64,000 bases of DNA from Ruegeria atlantica (GTDB lineage: Bacteria; Pseudomonadota; Alphaproteobacteria; Rhodobacterales; Rhodobacteraceae). The stretch is from contig NZ_WQBE01000013.1 in the NCBI RefSeq assembly GCF_013032005.1, positions 1 through 64,000 on the forward strand, written 5' to 3'. This document shows, piece after piece, positions 1-8,610 of the stretch. A program made the position numbers and the translations under genes. The notes under the pieces are model-generated. The model had not been told where the DNA came from and did not search any database. It was given only the letters and a program-made list of their open reading frames with translations. The number at the start of each line of letters is the position of its first letter. Position 1 is the stretch's first letter.

Positions 1-58
1 GACCGCCTGCTGCCGCGCCAATGCCTTGCCAGAGCCCGAAGGCCTGACAGCTTGATCT
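1..58 (+). other. possible 3' end of an upstream gene
   Basis: The first bases stay open in two plus frames, with stops at 45-47 (TGA) and 56-58 (TGA). A strong hairpin follows at 78-115, as expected after the end of a gene. The piece is too short (14 to 18 codons) to choose the frame or recognise a product, so this is only a suggestion that a gene enters the window from the left. Confidence 0.2.
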
Positions 59-77
59 CAGGGAAAATAAATTTGAA

Positions 78-115
78 CAAATGGACCGAAGAGCAAACGC
101 TTTTTGGTCCATTTG
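78..115 (+). terminator. 17-bp stem hairpin with 4-nt loop, possible terminator
   Basis: Two 17-base arms (78-94 and 99-115) pair completely, counting two G-U wobbles, around the loop AAAC. The sequence after it is CTTTCTG, so the T-run is poor for an intrinsic terminator. It could end a gene entering from the left, or act as an RNA or protein-binding structure upstream of the LytTR gene. Confidence 0.4.
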
Positions 116-262
116 CTTTCTGAAGATTGAATTAAGTTTCAAGGGCCGGGTTTGAATGTCCGGTAAATTGGTGATAAGTAAGCTATTCCAGCCGGTTACG
201 AGAGATTGGTGAAAGCCGTGTGGTGTTGGGCTGGAACCTGTAGTCTTGTTTGTTGAGTATGT

Positions 263-1012
263 ATGACCGAAGTGCCCAGACCAATTCTGGCCGAATTCAC
301 GTTACGCCGAGTGATTGCAGGCGTTGGTTTCCCGCCTTTGTTGGCCAGTGCGTTCCAGCCTTTTCCGGCCATCTACCTGACCTATCCCCAGCGGCTTGTT
401 TTCTGGATCGGTGTACTGGGATTGGCCCTGTGCGTGACCTGGATCGTCAGACGCGTGAGCCGGAAATTTTTCGCAGAAGCCCATTTCAGCTGGCGTGACA
501 TTGCGCTGGTTTTCTTCATTCTGGTTCTGTTCGTGCCATCTATGTGGCTTATGTCATATCTGCTGTTCTCTGCCGGGGGGCAACAGGCGCCGGATGTTCT
601 GGCGGTGGCCCCTTATGGTGCCCTGTTTGCAACCGGGCTGGTCCTGGTGCGCGGGTATAGTCACGTTGATGAGCCGGTGCAGGATCAGATCGCGCCACCC
701 TCGCCACGCCTGACCAAGCGTTTGCCAGAGTCGTTTTCCGGTCAGATCTATCGACTGACAGTCCGCGACCATGCGGTTGATGTTGTGACTTCAGCGGGGA
801 CATTCACCATCCGATCCCGCCTGACTGATGCGATCGCCGAGATGGAACCGGTACCCGGCCACTGTACGCATCGTTCCCATTGGGTGGCAGACGATGCCAT
901 TGTCGGGGTTGAAAAGCTGGACGGAAAAACCTTCTTGCGTCTGAAGAACACCGATCTGGTTCCGATCAGCCGAAAATACAAACCGGGGCTAGAGCTAGAC
1001 GGCCTTATCTAA
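263..1012 (+). CDS. membrane-anchored LytTR-type DNA-binding regulator
   Basis: The 249-aa protein has a hydrophobic N-terminal half (about residues 15-130) with roughly four membrane spans, a short linker, and a C-terminal LytTR-like domain (about 150-245). The latter starts near IYRLTVRDHAVDVVT and continues with the family pattern of a hydrophobic core plus a late SHWV segment and a KNTDLVPISRKY end. LytTR domains bind DNA repeats, usually downstream of a receiver domain. Here the domain is fused to a membrane region, so signal sensing in the membrane is the likely but unproven role. The ATG has no clear ribosome site. The gene converges with pdeM, with 6 nt between stops. The target and signal are unknown. 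Confidence 0.75.
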   Translation: MTEVPRPILAEFTLRRVIAGVGFPPLLASAFQPFPAIYLTYPQRLVFWIGVLGLALCVTWIVRRVSRKFFAEAHFSWRDIALVFFILVLFVPSMWLMSYLLFSAGGQQAPDVLAVAPYGALFATGLVLVRGYSHVDEPVQDQIAPPSPRLTKRLPESFSGQIYRLTVRDHAVDVVTSAGTFTIRSRLTDAIAEMEPVPGHCTHRSHWVADDAIVGVEKLDGKTFLRLKNTDLVPISRKYKPGLELDGLI

Positions 1013-1018
1013 GCCACT

Positions 1019-1681
1019 CTATCTGGGCATTGGAATGACCCGAGGATGCGATCCGGTGAGTATGGCTATGGCCTGACCATCCATCAAAGCGTCCAATGTA
1101 TGATCCGTACTGCGTAACCCGCCAGTATATGTGCCGTAGGCCGGTAGGATCAGCCGCGTCTTGTCCACCAAAAAGGCGGGCCGGGTGATGGTTCGACCCC
1201 GCGCGTTCAGACGTGCTTTGGGGTGGTAGTGGCCTGACACCTCGGCTTGCGCTGGTGCCTGCGCGATATGGCGGAAAGTCAGCGGGGCAATCTTACACTC
1301 GGAGAGATGCGTACCGCCCAGATCAATCGGACCGGGGTCGTGATTACCCTCGATCCAGATCCAGCGCCGACCAGCCTGCAGGGCCGTGATATCACGCTGT
1401 TCTTCCGCTTGCATTGCGGCCGAAGCTTTCAGATCGTCGAAGCTGTCGCCCAGGCAGATCACGGTGGCAGGATTGGTTCTGGCAATATCCACAGCCAGCC
1501 GGTTCAGGGTTTCTTGACTGTCATAAGGCGGCAGACTCGGGCCGCCCCGCCGAGCGATGCGCTCAGACTTGCCCAGATGCAGGTCGGATACGCACAGCAA
1601 TTGCTGATCCGGCCACCACAAGGCCCCAGATCCCAATGCCTTCAGGGTCTGTCCCGCAAAAGAAATCGCCACTTCGTTCAT
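1019..1681 (-). CDS. pdeM: PdeM-like metallophosphoesterase (ligase-associated DNA repair family)
   Basis: This 220-aa calcineurin-like phosphoesterase has all the metal-binding blocks: SDLHLGK (residues 32-38), LGDSFDD (77-83), GNHD (112-115) and GHYH (150-153). It matches the small nuclease/phosphoesterase encoded beside Lhr-type helicases in a predicted bacterial DNA-damage module. I chose the ATG at 1681 because it begins the conserved EVAISFAG segment and is preceded by AAGAACGGA. An in-frame start at 1726, overlapping the helicase stop, is possible. It follows the helicase gene directly, so co-transcription is very likely. The ATP-dependent ligase and exonuclease that often complete the module are not in this window. 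Confidence 0.85.
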   Translation of the reverse strand: MNEVAISFAGQTLKALGSGALWWPDQQLLCVSDLHLGKSERIARRGGPSLPPYDSQETLNRLAVDIARTNPATVICLGDSFDDLKASAAMQAEEQRDITALQAGRRWIWIEGNHDPGPIDLGGTHLSECKIAPLTFRHIAQAPAQAEVSGHYHPKARLNARGRTITRPAFLVDKTRLILPAYGTYTGGLRSTDHTLDALMDGQAIAILTGSHPRVIPMPR

Positions 1682-1722
1682 GATCCGTTCTTTGCGTGTT
1701 TCACCTCCGGACGCAAGCCGTA

Positions 1723-4134
1723 TCAATCACGTGTTAACCCGGCGGCTTGCATCAACCGCGCGCTTTCTTCTGCCAGTAGGCGTTCTTCGGCCGCGCCCTT
1801 GACCGGAACCTTGCCGACCTCAAGGAACAAAGGGGCGGCAAGAGGCGATACGCGATCCAGCCGCAGCAGATCAATACGGTCTCCGATCCGGGCGATCATC
1901 GCTTCGATCCGCCCGAAATCCACCAGCCCGCGCATGGCCTCTTCGCGGGTGATCTGCATCAACAAATGATCCGGGTCGTATTTCAACAAGGTGTCATAAA
2001 GGATATCCGACGAGAACGTCGCCTGACGACCGCTTTTGCGCTGACCGCCCATGTTCCGTTCGATCAGCCCAGCAATCGTGGCCGAGGCGCGAAAGGTCCG
2101 TTTCATCACGGCATTTCCGGCCAACCAAGTCTCAAGCCCGTCACGCAGGGCATCCAGTTGAAACAGTGGCCGCGGGTCGGTCACTGCATCCAGCCCCCAG
2201 ATTAGTGTGGCATAATCGGTTGCGACAAAACCCAGCGGGGCGAGCCCGGTTTCCTCCATACGTTTGGTCAGCAATAGGCCCAGCGTCTGCTGTGCGTTGC
2301 GGCCAGCGAAACCGTAGACGCACAGATTCTCGCGCCCGTCATTCGGAAAGCTCTCGATCAGCAGCCGGTCGCGTTGAGGCAGGCGAGACATGTCGCGCTG
2401 CAGAGACAGCCAGTCGGCAGTGTGTTTAGGCAGTTGCGGCCAATCCGGCTGGGCAAACATCCGCAGAACCCGGTCGCTTAACTGCGTCGAGGTGGCGAAT
2501 TTCGTGCCCGCAAAAACAGCAACTTTCGGTTTTCTGTCCGCACGGCGGCTGACCTCAACCACCATCTCGCGCAGGCCCTCATAGCGGACAATCTGCCCCC
2601 CGATCAGAAAGGTATCTCCGGGCGTTAGCGAGGCAGCAAAGGCCTCTTCCACTTCACCCAGCGGTTTGCCTCCGCGGTTGCGTTTCAAACGTACCTTCAG
2701 CGTGTCGGTGTCCTGAATAGTGCCCAAGTTCATGCGGATACGCTGCGCTGCGCGCGGGTCGCGCAGCTGCATTTGTCCGTCTGCGCGCTGTTGCAAGCGC
2801 TGCCAGCGATCATAGGCGCGTAGGGCGTAACCTCCGGTCGCGCAGAATTCCAGACAGGCGTCGAATTCATCGCGTGACAGATGCGCGTATGGCCCCGCTG
2901 TGGTCATTTCCGTAAAAAGCGCGCTGGCGTCGAACGGGCCTGCCGAAGCCGCTATCAAGATATGCTGGCATAGCACATCGCGGGGGCCAGAGCCGCGCGG
3001 TTCACCGTCCAGATCATGCGCTCTGGCGGCCTCAAGTGCCGCGACGCATTCCACCACCTCAAAGCGGTTGGCAGGTACCAGCAGGGCCTTGGAGGGCGCG
3101 TTGTAGCGGTGGTTTGCCCGCCCGATCCGTTGCACCAGTCGTTTGACATTTTTAGGCGCACCAATTTGGATCACAAGGTCCACGTCACCCCAATCGATGC
3201 CAAGGTCCAGGCTGCCGGTACATACTATGGCGCGCAGGTCGCCCCGCACCATGGCGGCCTCGACCCGCTCGCGTTGCTGCCGGTCCAGACTGCCGTGGTG
3301 AATGCCGATGGGCAGGCCGTCATCGTTGGCAAGCCACAGATTGTGAAAGAAAATCTCGGCCTGTGCGCGGGTGTTGTGGAAAATCAGCGTCGTTTTGTGT
3401 TGTTTGATCTGCTCGAGCACCGCCGGGATCGAATAAGCTGCACCACCGCCGGACCAGGGGGGCATTTCCTGCGTTTCCAGCATGCGGATATCCGGATCAG
3501 GTCCGGGGTCGGCCTGCACAATCTGACAAGGGTCCGGGTGCCGGGCCAGAAAGTGCGCGATGGCCTGCGGGTCCTCGACCGTAGCTGAAAGACCGACCCG
3601 GCGCAGGTCAGGGCACAGGGTTTGCAGCCGCGCCAAGGCCAGCATCAGTTGATCTCCTCGCTTGCTTTCGGCCAATGCGTGGATTTCGTCGACAATCACC
3701 CGTTGCACTCCCGCAAACATCCGAGGCGCGTCCTCGTATGAGGTCAGCAGGGCCAAGCTTTCAGGGGTGGTCAGCAAAATATGGGGTGGGTCTACACGCT
3801 GCCGCTTTTTCTGCGTAGCCGAGGTGTCGCCGGTGCGGTCTTCGATCCGAATGTGTAGGCCAATCTCATCCGCAGGGCCGCGCAGGTTGCGGCGGATATC
3901 AGCGGCCAGTGCCTTGAGCGGAGACACATAAATCGTGTGCAACCCCTCATGCGTGCCATCTGCAAGTTCCGCCAATGTCGGCAAAAACCCGGCCATTGTC
4001 TTACCGCCCCCGGTCGGCGCGATCAACAACGTGGCCGGGTCCAAGGCCCGGTTGAACATTTCGTATTGATGTGGGTGAATGGACCAGCTCTTGGCGGCAA
4101 ACCAAGATGCGATCCGGGCGGGAATCTGCGTCAT
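1723..4134 (-). CDS. ligase-associated DEXH-box helicase, Lhr family
   Basis: The 803-aa superfamily 2 helicase has Walker A TGGGKT (41-46), DEIH (149-152), SAT (183-185), and the C-terminal motifs around HHGSLDRQQRERVE and the QRIGRANH arginine-finger block. The long C-terminal region, with a DUF4145/winged-helix-like part, fits the short Lhr group seen in ligase-associated repair operons rather than the 1500-aa Lhr. The predicted role is ATP-driven 3'-5' unwinding in DNA repair with PdeM, whose gene follows. Its start lies 40 nt after the stop of the Tad-linked ATPase on the same strand, so read-through from the tad locus is conceivable. Confidence 0.9.
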   Translation of the reverse strand: MTQIPARIASWFAAKSWSIHPHQYEMFNRALDPATLLIAPTGGGKTMAGFLPTLAELADGTHEGLHTIYVSPLKALAADIRRNLRGPADEIGLHIRIEDRTGDTSATQKKRQRVDPPHILLTTPESLALLTSYEDAPRMFAGVQRVIVDEIHALAESKRGDQLMLALARLQTLCPDLRRVGLSATVEDPQAIAHFLARHPDPCQIVQADPGPDPDIRMLETQEMPPWSGGGAAYSIPAVLEQIKQHKTTLIFHNTRAQAEIFFHNLWLANDDGLPIGIHHGSLDRQQRERVEAAMVRGDLRAIVCTGSLDLGIDWGDVDLVIQIGAPKNVKRLVQRIGRANHRYNAPSKALLVPANRFEVVECVAALEAARAHDLDGEPRGSGPRDVLCQHILIAASAGPFDASALFTEMTTAGPYAHLSRDEFDACLEFCATGGYALRAYDRWQRLQQRADGQMQLRDPRAAQRIRMNLGTIQDTDTLKVRLKRNRGGKPLGEVEEAFAASLTPGDTFLIGGQIVRYEGLREMVVEVSRRADRKPKVAVFAGTKFATSTQLSDRVLRMFAQPDWPQLPKHTADWLSLQRDMSRLPQRDRLLIESFPNDGRENLCVYGFAGRNAQQTLGLLLTKRMEETGLAPLGFVATDYATLIWGLDAVTDPRPLFQLDALRDGLETWLAGNAVMKRTFRASATIAGLIERNMGGQRKSGRQATFSSDILYDTLLKYDPDHLLMQITREEAMRGLVDFGRIEAMIARIGDRIDLLRLDRVSPLAAPLFLEVGKVPVKGAAEERLLAEESARLMQAAGLTRD

Positions 4135-4174
4135 ACGCGCAGATTACCCGGCCCTTTATCGAAATGGCACGGCG

Positions 4175-5482
4175 TTATTTGACGATGGTCTCGTCCTTGA
4201 CGAACATGTTGGACCATGCGCGGTCGATCAGGTCAGGGCTCATCTGATAAGGGATGCCCTCAAACTCGCAGATCGAGATCATCTGGTCGATCAGGAAGAT
4301 CGGCTGGTAATTCGCATAGATATTGTTGATGGTCGGGTATTTAACCTTCAACAGATGGACCAGAGCAGCTTCGTCAAGCGGCATGCCGCGTTTACGCGCC
4401 ACCATGGCAAAGATTTTCAGGAAGTTCTCCTGGTTCGGGCCGTCGATCTTGATCTTGAAGAAGATCCGGCGCAGGGCCGCTTGGTCGAAGATTTCATTCG
4501 GGTGGAAGTTGGTCGAGAAGATGACCAGCGTGTCGAAGGGAACTTCGAACTTTTCACCCGACTGCAGGCCAAGGATATCCTTGTTCTCTTCCAGCGGAAC
4601 AATCCAACGGTTAATCAGGGCCTGCGGCGGTTCCTGCTGACGGCCAAGGTCGTCCACGATGAAGATGCCGCCGGTCGATTTCAACTGCAAAGGGGCCTGA
4701 TAGGTTCGCGCTGTGGGGTTATAAACCAGATCCAACATACCCAGCGTCAATTCACCACCTGTAACCACGGTTGGACGTTCGCACTGAACATAGCGTGTGT
4801 CGAACCGTTTGCGGCGGCGCAGGCTGTTGGGATCGTCTGGCTCCTGTTCAATCGCAGTATGAACGATCGGGTCATAAACCGTAATCACCTGACCGGCATA
4901 TTCGATGGCGAAAGGCACATAGACATTATCGCCCAGTGCATCGCGAATCCCGTTTGAAATCGAGGATTTACCGTTGCCCGGAGGGCCATACATCAGGACC
5001 GAGCGACCGGCGCTGACCGCCGGGCCCAATTGATCCAGCAGGCTGTCGGGCAGAACCAAGTGGCCCATTGCGCCAATCAGCTGGTCGCGGGTCACCTGAA
5101 TGTTGCGGATCGACTGGCGTTTCACCTGTTCGCGGTAGACGTCCAGCGGTACGGGCATGGCGCCGAAATATTCTGACTGGCTCAACGCGTCCAGCGCGCG
5201 GGCCTTGCCGGCATCAGTCAGCTGATAACCCATCTCATTGCCGCTGTTGGCATTCAGGGTGCCGGTGGCCTCGATCAGCTTTTGCTCGCGGGCCATGTCG
5301 ATCAGTTCCTGTGTGACGGAGCCTGGTAGACAAATCGCCACGGCGATCTCGGACACAGTGTCTACATTCTTGCGAAAGATCGTTTTCAACATGATATCGC
5401 GCATCATGACGATGGGCAGTCTCATTTCGCCCAAACCCTTTGGGGCAGGGGGGGCCATTACCGAAGTTGTCTGCATATTCAT
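4175..5482 (-). CDS. AAA+ ATPase linked to the tad locus, with winged-helix-like N-terminus
   Basis: The 435-aa protein has a helical, winged-helix-like N-terminal region (about 20-110) and an AAA+ core. The core has Walker A GPPGNGKS (166-173), Walker B IFIVDDLG (273-280), sensor-1 IFSTN (321-325) and a paired arginine at 338-339. There is no signal peptide or membrane span, so it should be cytoplasmic. It lies last in the minus-strand tad cluster, 117 nt after tadV. It is not one of the classical Tad ATPases (TadA, TadZ). I know it only as an unnamed ATPase near tad genes in this family. A role in pilus assembly control or protein remodelling is inferred from position alone. ATG codons at 5482 and 5476 are both usable. 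Confidence 0.7.
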   Translation of the reverse strand: MNMQTTSVMAPPAPKGLGEMRLPIVMMRDIMLKTIFRKNVDTVSEIAVAICLPGSVTQELIDMAREQKLIEATGTLNANSGNEMGYQLTDAGKARALDALSQSEYFGAMPVPLDVYREQVKRQSIRNIQVTRDQLIGAMGHLVLPDSLLDQLGPAVSAGRSVLMYGPPGNGKSSISNGIRDALGDNVYVPFAIEYAGQVITVYDPIVHTAIEQEPDDPNSLRRRKRFDTRYVQCERPTVVTGGELTLGMLDLVYNPTARTYQAPLQLKSTGGIFIVDDLGRQQEPPQALINRWIVPLEENKDILGLQSGEKFEVPFDTLVIFSTNFHPNEIFDQAALRRIFFKIKIDGPNQENFLKIFAMVARKRGMPLDEAALVHLLKVKYPTINNIYANYQPIFLIDQMISICEFEGIPYQMSPDLIDRAWSNMFVKDETIVK

Positions 5483-5599
5483 GAGCGTCGCCCGTCTATC
5501 CAGTATTCACGCCAATGGCCCCTATAAGGGCCGCTTAGGGGAAATCTGGCCCGGCTTTGTGGCAGTACCAAGGCGGCGACAAGGCGCGTTAATGATAGT

Positions 5600-6145
5600 T
5601 TACGAGCCGTAAACAGTGCCTAAGATCAGGTAAATAGCCAGGCTGCCACCAAGAGGCAGGCCCATTGGAAAGTGCTTCTTCCTGTTCCAGCTTTCCCAAT
5701 TTGGCGCAACGTTGCGCAACGCGGTATGCATGGCCAGTCGATGCGTGACAAAGGCAGCAAGCGTGGTGGCTGCCAGAATAAACATCACCAGAACCCAATC
5801 CCCAGACCAGACAAAAGGTGAGGCGGCGGCCATGAACTTGGCATCCCCGGCACCCAAAACGCCAGCGGCATTAAACAGAATACCCAAGATCAGCACGGTC
5901 ACAATATGCAGCAAGTGCCAGACATATGGGGGAAGTGTCACCGAGAACGACCAGATCGTTAGTGAGGTCCACTGGGTGGACCACGGGGGCAGCACAAACA
6001 ACCCGACAATGGCGAAAATGACGGCCAGCGCAACAACGGCGTGGTTCTTGATCAGCATGTCCCGCAAGTCTGTGAACGCCACGTAAAAGCAGATCGGCAG
6101 AACAAACGGAAGAAACCACAGCGCAGCAAACGCGGGAATACTCAT
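5600..6145 (-). CDS. cpaA: TadV/CpaA prepilin peptidase
   Basis: This 181-aa polytopic membrane protein carries both aspartates of A24 prepilin peptidases: the FTDLRDMLIKN segment near the N-terminus and GAGD at about residues 98-101. It should remove the short leader of the two Flp pilins at the Gly14-Ala bond on the cytoplasmic face. The small size, without the methylase domain, is typical of TadV/CpaA. The ATG at 6145 sits 3 nt after the TGA of the preceding TPR gene. A TTG one codon upstream is an alternative. It is the last recognised tad gene before the AAA+ ATPase. Confidence 0.88.
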   Translation of the reverse strand: MSIPAFAALWFLPFVLPICFYVAFTDLRDMLIKNHAVVALAVIFAIVGLFVLPPWSTQWTSLTIWSFSVTLPPYVWHLLHIVTVLILGILFNAAGVLGAGDAKFMAAASPFVWSGDWVLVMFILAATTLAAFVTHRLAMHTALRNVAPNWESWNRKKHFPMGLPLGGSLAIYLILGTVYGS

Positions 6146-6148
6146 CAA

Positions 6149-7000
6149 TCAGGCATCCTCAAGCGCGCGCAGCGAGCGGACAGCCTCGTCAAAATGCTGT
6201 GGATGGGTGGCGATGGCTTCGCGGAACAGGTTTTTGGCTGTCGCCACATCCCCTTGCTTGACCGCAGAGATACCCATCGTGTTCAGCAGCCTAGCGCGTT
6301 CCACCTGTGTCATGGGAACAACCGGCAGGCTGTAATTTCCTTGCGCAGCTCGGGCCAGAACCAGATTGTTCTTGGCGGTGAACAGGGATTTGTCCTGACG
6401 GATCGCCTCGGTAAATAGGCGTTCGGCTTCGGCAAACTGGCCGCGTGTCAGCTTGGAATAACCCCAATTGTTCATGACACCACCGGGGCGCGTGGTCAGG
6501 CCGACCGCGGTTTCATAAAAGTGGTCTGCGCGTTTCCAATCCTGTTTGGAGTCTGCGACCACCGCTTCAAGCCGATACCGTTTGAAGGTTTCATAAGTGG
6601 GTGGAATGGTATCCAGAACCGATCTGGCCTGCCCCCAATTGCCGGCGCGGACAAGCGCGTCAGCATATTCGAGCTTGTCGACGTTTCCGGCACCTTTCAT
6701 CGTCGTCACCTTTTTCCAGGCGGCGACGGCTTCGGTCGACCGTTTCGCACGAGATAAGGAAATCGCCAGTCCCCGCTGCAGGTCGATCCGACCCGGATTT
6801 TTGGCGGCGGCGCCTTGAAAGTAGGTGACCGCCTCATTTGGATCGGCGGCGGTCAGCAAGACCTCGTTCAGGTTGGTCTCGTCAATGACGTTGACCTCCT
6901 GATAGGTGCGCTCGACCTTTTCTTCCTCGGTTTCTTTTTCGCAGGCAGAAAGGATCAGCCCGCACATCACGATTGGCGCAATCAAGAATTGTTGGCGCAT
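6149..7000 (-). CDS. TPR lipoprotein of the tad locus (TadD-like)
   Basis: The 283-aa protein begins with a lipoprotein signal ending in LSAC, so Cys20 is the predicted lipidated residue. Several tetratricopeptide repeats follow, for example around YFQGAAAKNPGRIDLQRGLA, WGYSKLTRGQFAEAERLFTEAI and AVKQGDVATAKNLFREAI. TadD-type lipoproteins help secretin assembly or localisation in Flp pilus systems. Two TPR lipoproteins are encoded in tandem here, and which of them is the TadD equivalent cannot be decided from sequence alone. The gene overlaps neither neighbour but is tightly packed with tadV. Confidence 0.82.
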   Translation of the reverse strand: MRQQFLIAPIVMCGLILSACEKETEEEKVERTYQEVNVIDETNLNEVLLTAADPNEAVTYFQGAAAKNPGRIDLQRGLAISLSRAKRSTEAVAAWKKVTTMKGAGNVDKLEYADALVRAGNWGQARSVLDTIPPTYETFKRYRLEAVVADSKQDWKRADHFYETAVGLTTRPGGVMNNWGYSKLTRGQFAEAERLFTEAIRQDKSLFTAKNNLVLARAAQGNYSLPVVPMTQVERARLLNTMGISAVKQGDVATAKNLFREAIATHPQHFDEAVRSLRALEDA

Positions 7001-7030
7001 TTTTTGCGTCCCTTACTGCTCTTGCCTGTT

Positions 7031-7570
7031 TTACGGGAGCTTGCGCAGCTTGAATTGCCCGTCGCCTTGCTGCTCCAACGTATATTCTTGTTCTTCTGCC
7101 GTAGTATTAACAGGATTTTCCATTTTTGCGAGCGCTAAGCGCAGATTGTCCCGGATTGCGTCACTTTCGCCATTGTCCAGCGCAAATGCCCGCTTGAAAA
7201 CCTGCGCGGCCTCGGGATATTCGCCCTTTTCGACCAGCACCACGCCTAGATTGTTCCAAGCAACTGGCCAGTCAGGATTGTCCTTGACGGCCCGTCGCAG
7301 TAGGGTTTCGGCCTGTCCTAGACGTCTGAGTCCCAGATTGGCCGTGCCCATCGCCGTCAGGATTTGTGTTGTCATCCCCTGATCCAATGCGGCGCGGGCA
7401 AAAGAATCCAGCGCCAGCTCGTATTCCCCGGCGGCCATCAACCGGTTTCCCACCGTAATTTCGTCCGCCCTTTGACCTTTAGGGTCAATTCCGGGGACGT
7501 CCAGATCATCTGACGACCCTGTCTCAGTGCAAGAGGCCACCATGGCGATCACCATGGCGGCCTTTAGCAT
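7031..7570 (-). CDS. second TPR lipoprotein of the tad locus (TadD-like)
   Basis: This 179-aa TPR protein has a short lipoprotein signal with lipobox VASC (Cys14). The repeats include NRLMAAGEYELALDSFARA, a pattern near GTANLGLRRLGQAETLLRRA, and NNLGVVLVEKGEYPEAAQVF. The chosen ATG at 7570 gives a proper signal peptide. Longer versions from a TTG at 7636 would bury it. The start lies 49 nt after the tadC stop. The gene is probably part of the tad transcript and works in the outer membrane or periplasm with the secretin. Confidence 0.8.
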   Translation of the reverse strand: MLKAAMVIAMVASCTETGSSDDLDVPGIDPKGQRADEITVGNRLMAAGEYELALDSFARAALDQGMTTQILTAMGTANLGLRRLGQAETLLRRAVKDNPDWPVAWNNLGVVLVEKGEYPEAAQVFKRAFALDNGESDAIRDNLRLALAKMENPVNTTAEEQEYTLEQQGDGQFKLRKLP

Positions 7571-7619
7571 GTGGCGTATACCGTCGTGGATGCGCCTGAA
7601 GCCTACTAAATTTGGGTTA

Positions 7620-8600
7620 TTAATTACCCGCCGCAAAATCAGCGATTCCTTTTGCCGAAGGTCCGACCAGAATAACCAGCAAAGGCGGCACCGTCAGGAT
7701 CATTGTGGCAAGAGTCATCTTGGTTGGCAACTTGTTAGCGGCTTCTTCGGCGCGCATGACCCGTTTGTCGCGCATTTCGCCAGCGTAGACCCGAAGCGCT
7801 TCGGCGATCGAGGTGCCGAACGTCGCGGACTGGATCATGACGGTCACGAATGAGCTGACATCTTGCACGCCGCAGCGGGTTCCGAAGTCACGCAAAACCG
7901 TGTCCTTGTCCTTACCAGCCTTCAATTCATAAGCGACAATTTCGAACTCTTGCGCGATATCGGGGTAGGAGGCCTTCATCTCACGTGCAACCCGTACAAT
8001 GGCTTGATCCAGAGATTGTCCGGCCTCGACGCAGACCAGCATAAGGTCCAGGGTATCGGGAAAACCGGCGACAATTGCTTCATTACGTTCGGCAACACGC
8101 CGGGTGATCCAGTAGCGCGGCAGAAAATATCCTGCACCTGCCGGAATCAGAACCCTAAGAGCCATCTGTTGACCGGTGAATTCCTGGCCACCCGACAGTA
8201 CGGTAACCAACATGACGCCGACCAGAATGCCGATAATACCCAGCGCAAATTGTGCAAAGTGGAAGAAACGCACAGCATCCTTTGAATGATATCCGGCTTG
8301 CCGCAGCTTTAGCTGCATTGCCGACAGTTCGGCTTCGTTTTGCGGCTCAAGGAATGTTGCGAACTTTTCAAGCTGCTCGTTGCGGCTGGTGTTGCGAAGC
8401 TTGTCCTTTTTGGATTTCTTATCGTGTTTTGGTGCGGCAGTGGATTTTTGCAGCTTTTTCAGAGGGTCCTCTGGTTGGTTCAGCATCAGAGTGACAGCGA
8501 TTAAGATCATCGCCAGACCCAAAACGCCGATCACGATAAGTGGACCGAATTCGCCAAGGTACTGTTTGATCAGGTCGTTGATTGGGGCCAGAACTTCCAT
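7620..8600 (-). CDS. tadC: TadC, inner-membrane platform protein
   Basis: The 326-aa protein is of the type II secretion F/TadC family. It has an N-terminal membrane span (about 18-38), a cytoplasmic stretch, two central spans (about 120-165), the conserved GFPDTLDLMLVCVEAGQSLDQAI block, and a C-terminal span near LATMILTVPPLLVILVG. With TadB it forms the platform that couples the TadA motor to pilin polymerisation. The start has GAGGGA upstream and lies 10 nt after the tadB stop. Confidence 0.93.
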   Translation of the reverse strand: MEVLAPINDLIKQYLGEFGPLIVIGVLGLAMILIAVTLMLNQPEDPLKKLQKSTAAPKHDKKSKKDKLRNTSRNEQLEKFATFLEPQNEAELSAMQLKLRQAGYHSKDAVRFFHFAQFALGIIGILVGVMLVTVLSGGQEFTGQQMALRVLIPAGAGYFLPRYWITRRVAERNEAIVAGFPDTLDLMLVCVEAGQSLDQAIVRVAREMKASYPDIAQEFEIVAYELKAGKDKDTVLRDFGTRCGVQDVSSFVTVMIQSATFGTSIAEALRVYAGEMRDKRVMRAEEAANKLPTKMTLATMILTVPPLLVILVGPSAKGIADFAAGN

Positions 8601-8610
8601 TGCAATTCCC

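Noticed and set aside
5517-5532. GGCCCCTATAAGGGCC near-palindrome between tadV and the AAA+ ATPase gene
   Set aside because: The pairing is short and imperfect and there is no T-run, so it is too weak to call a terminator or operator.
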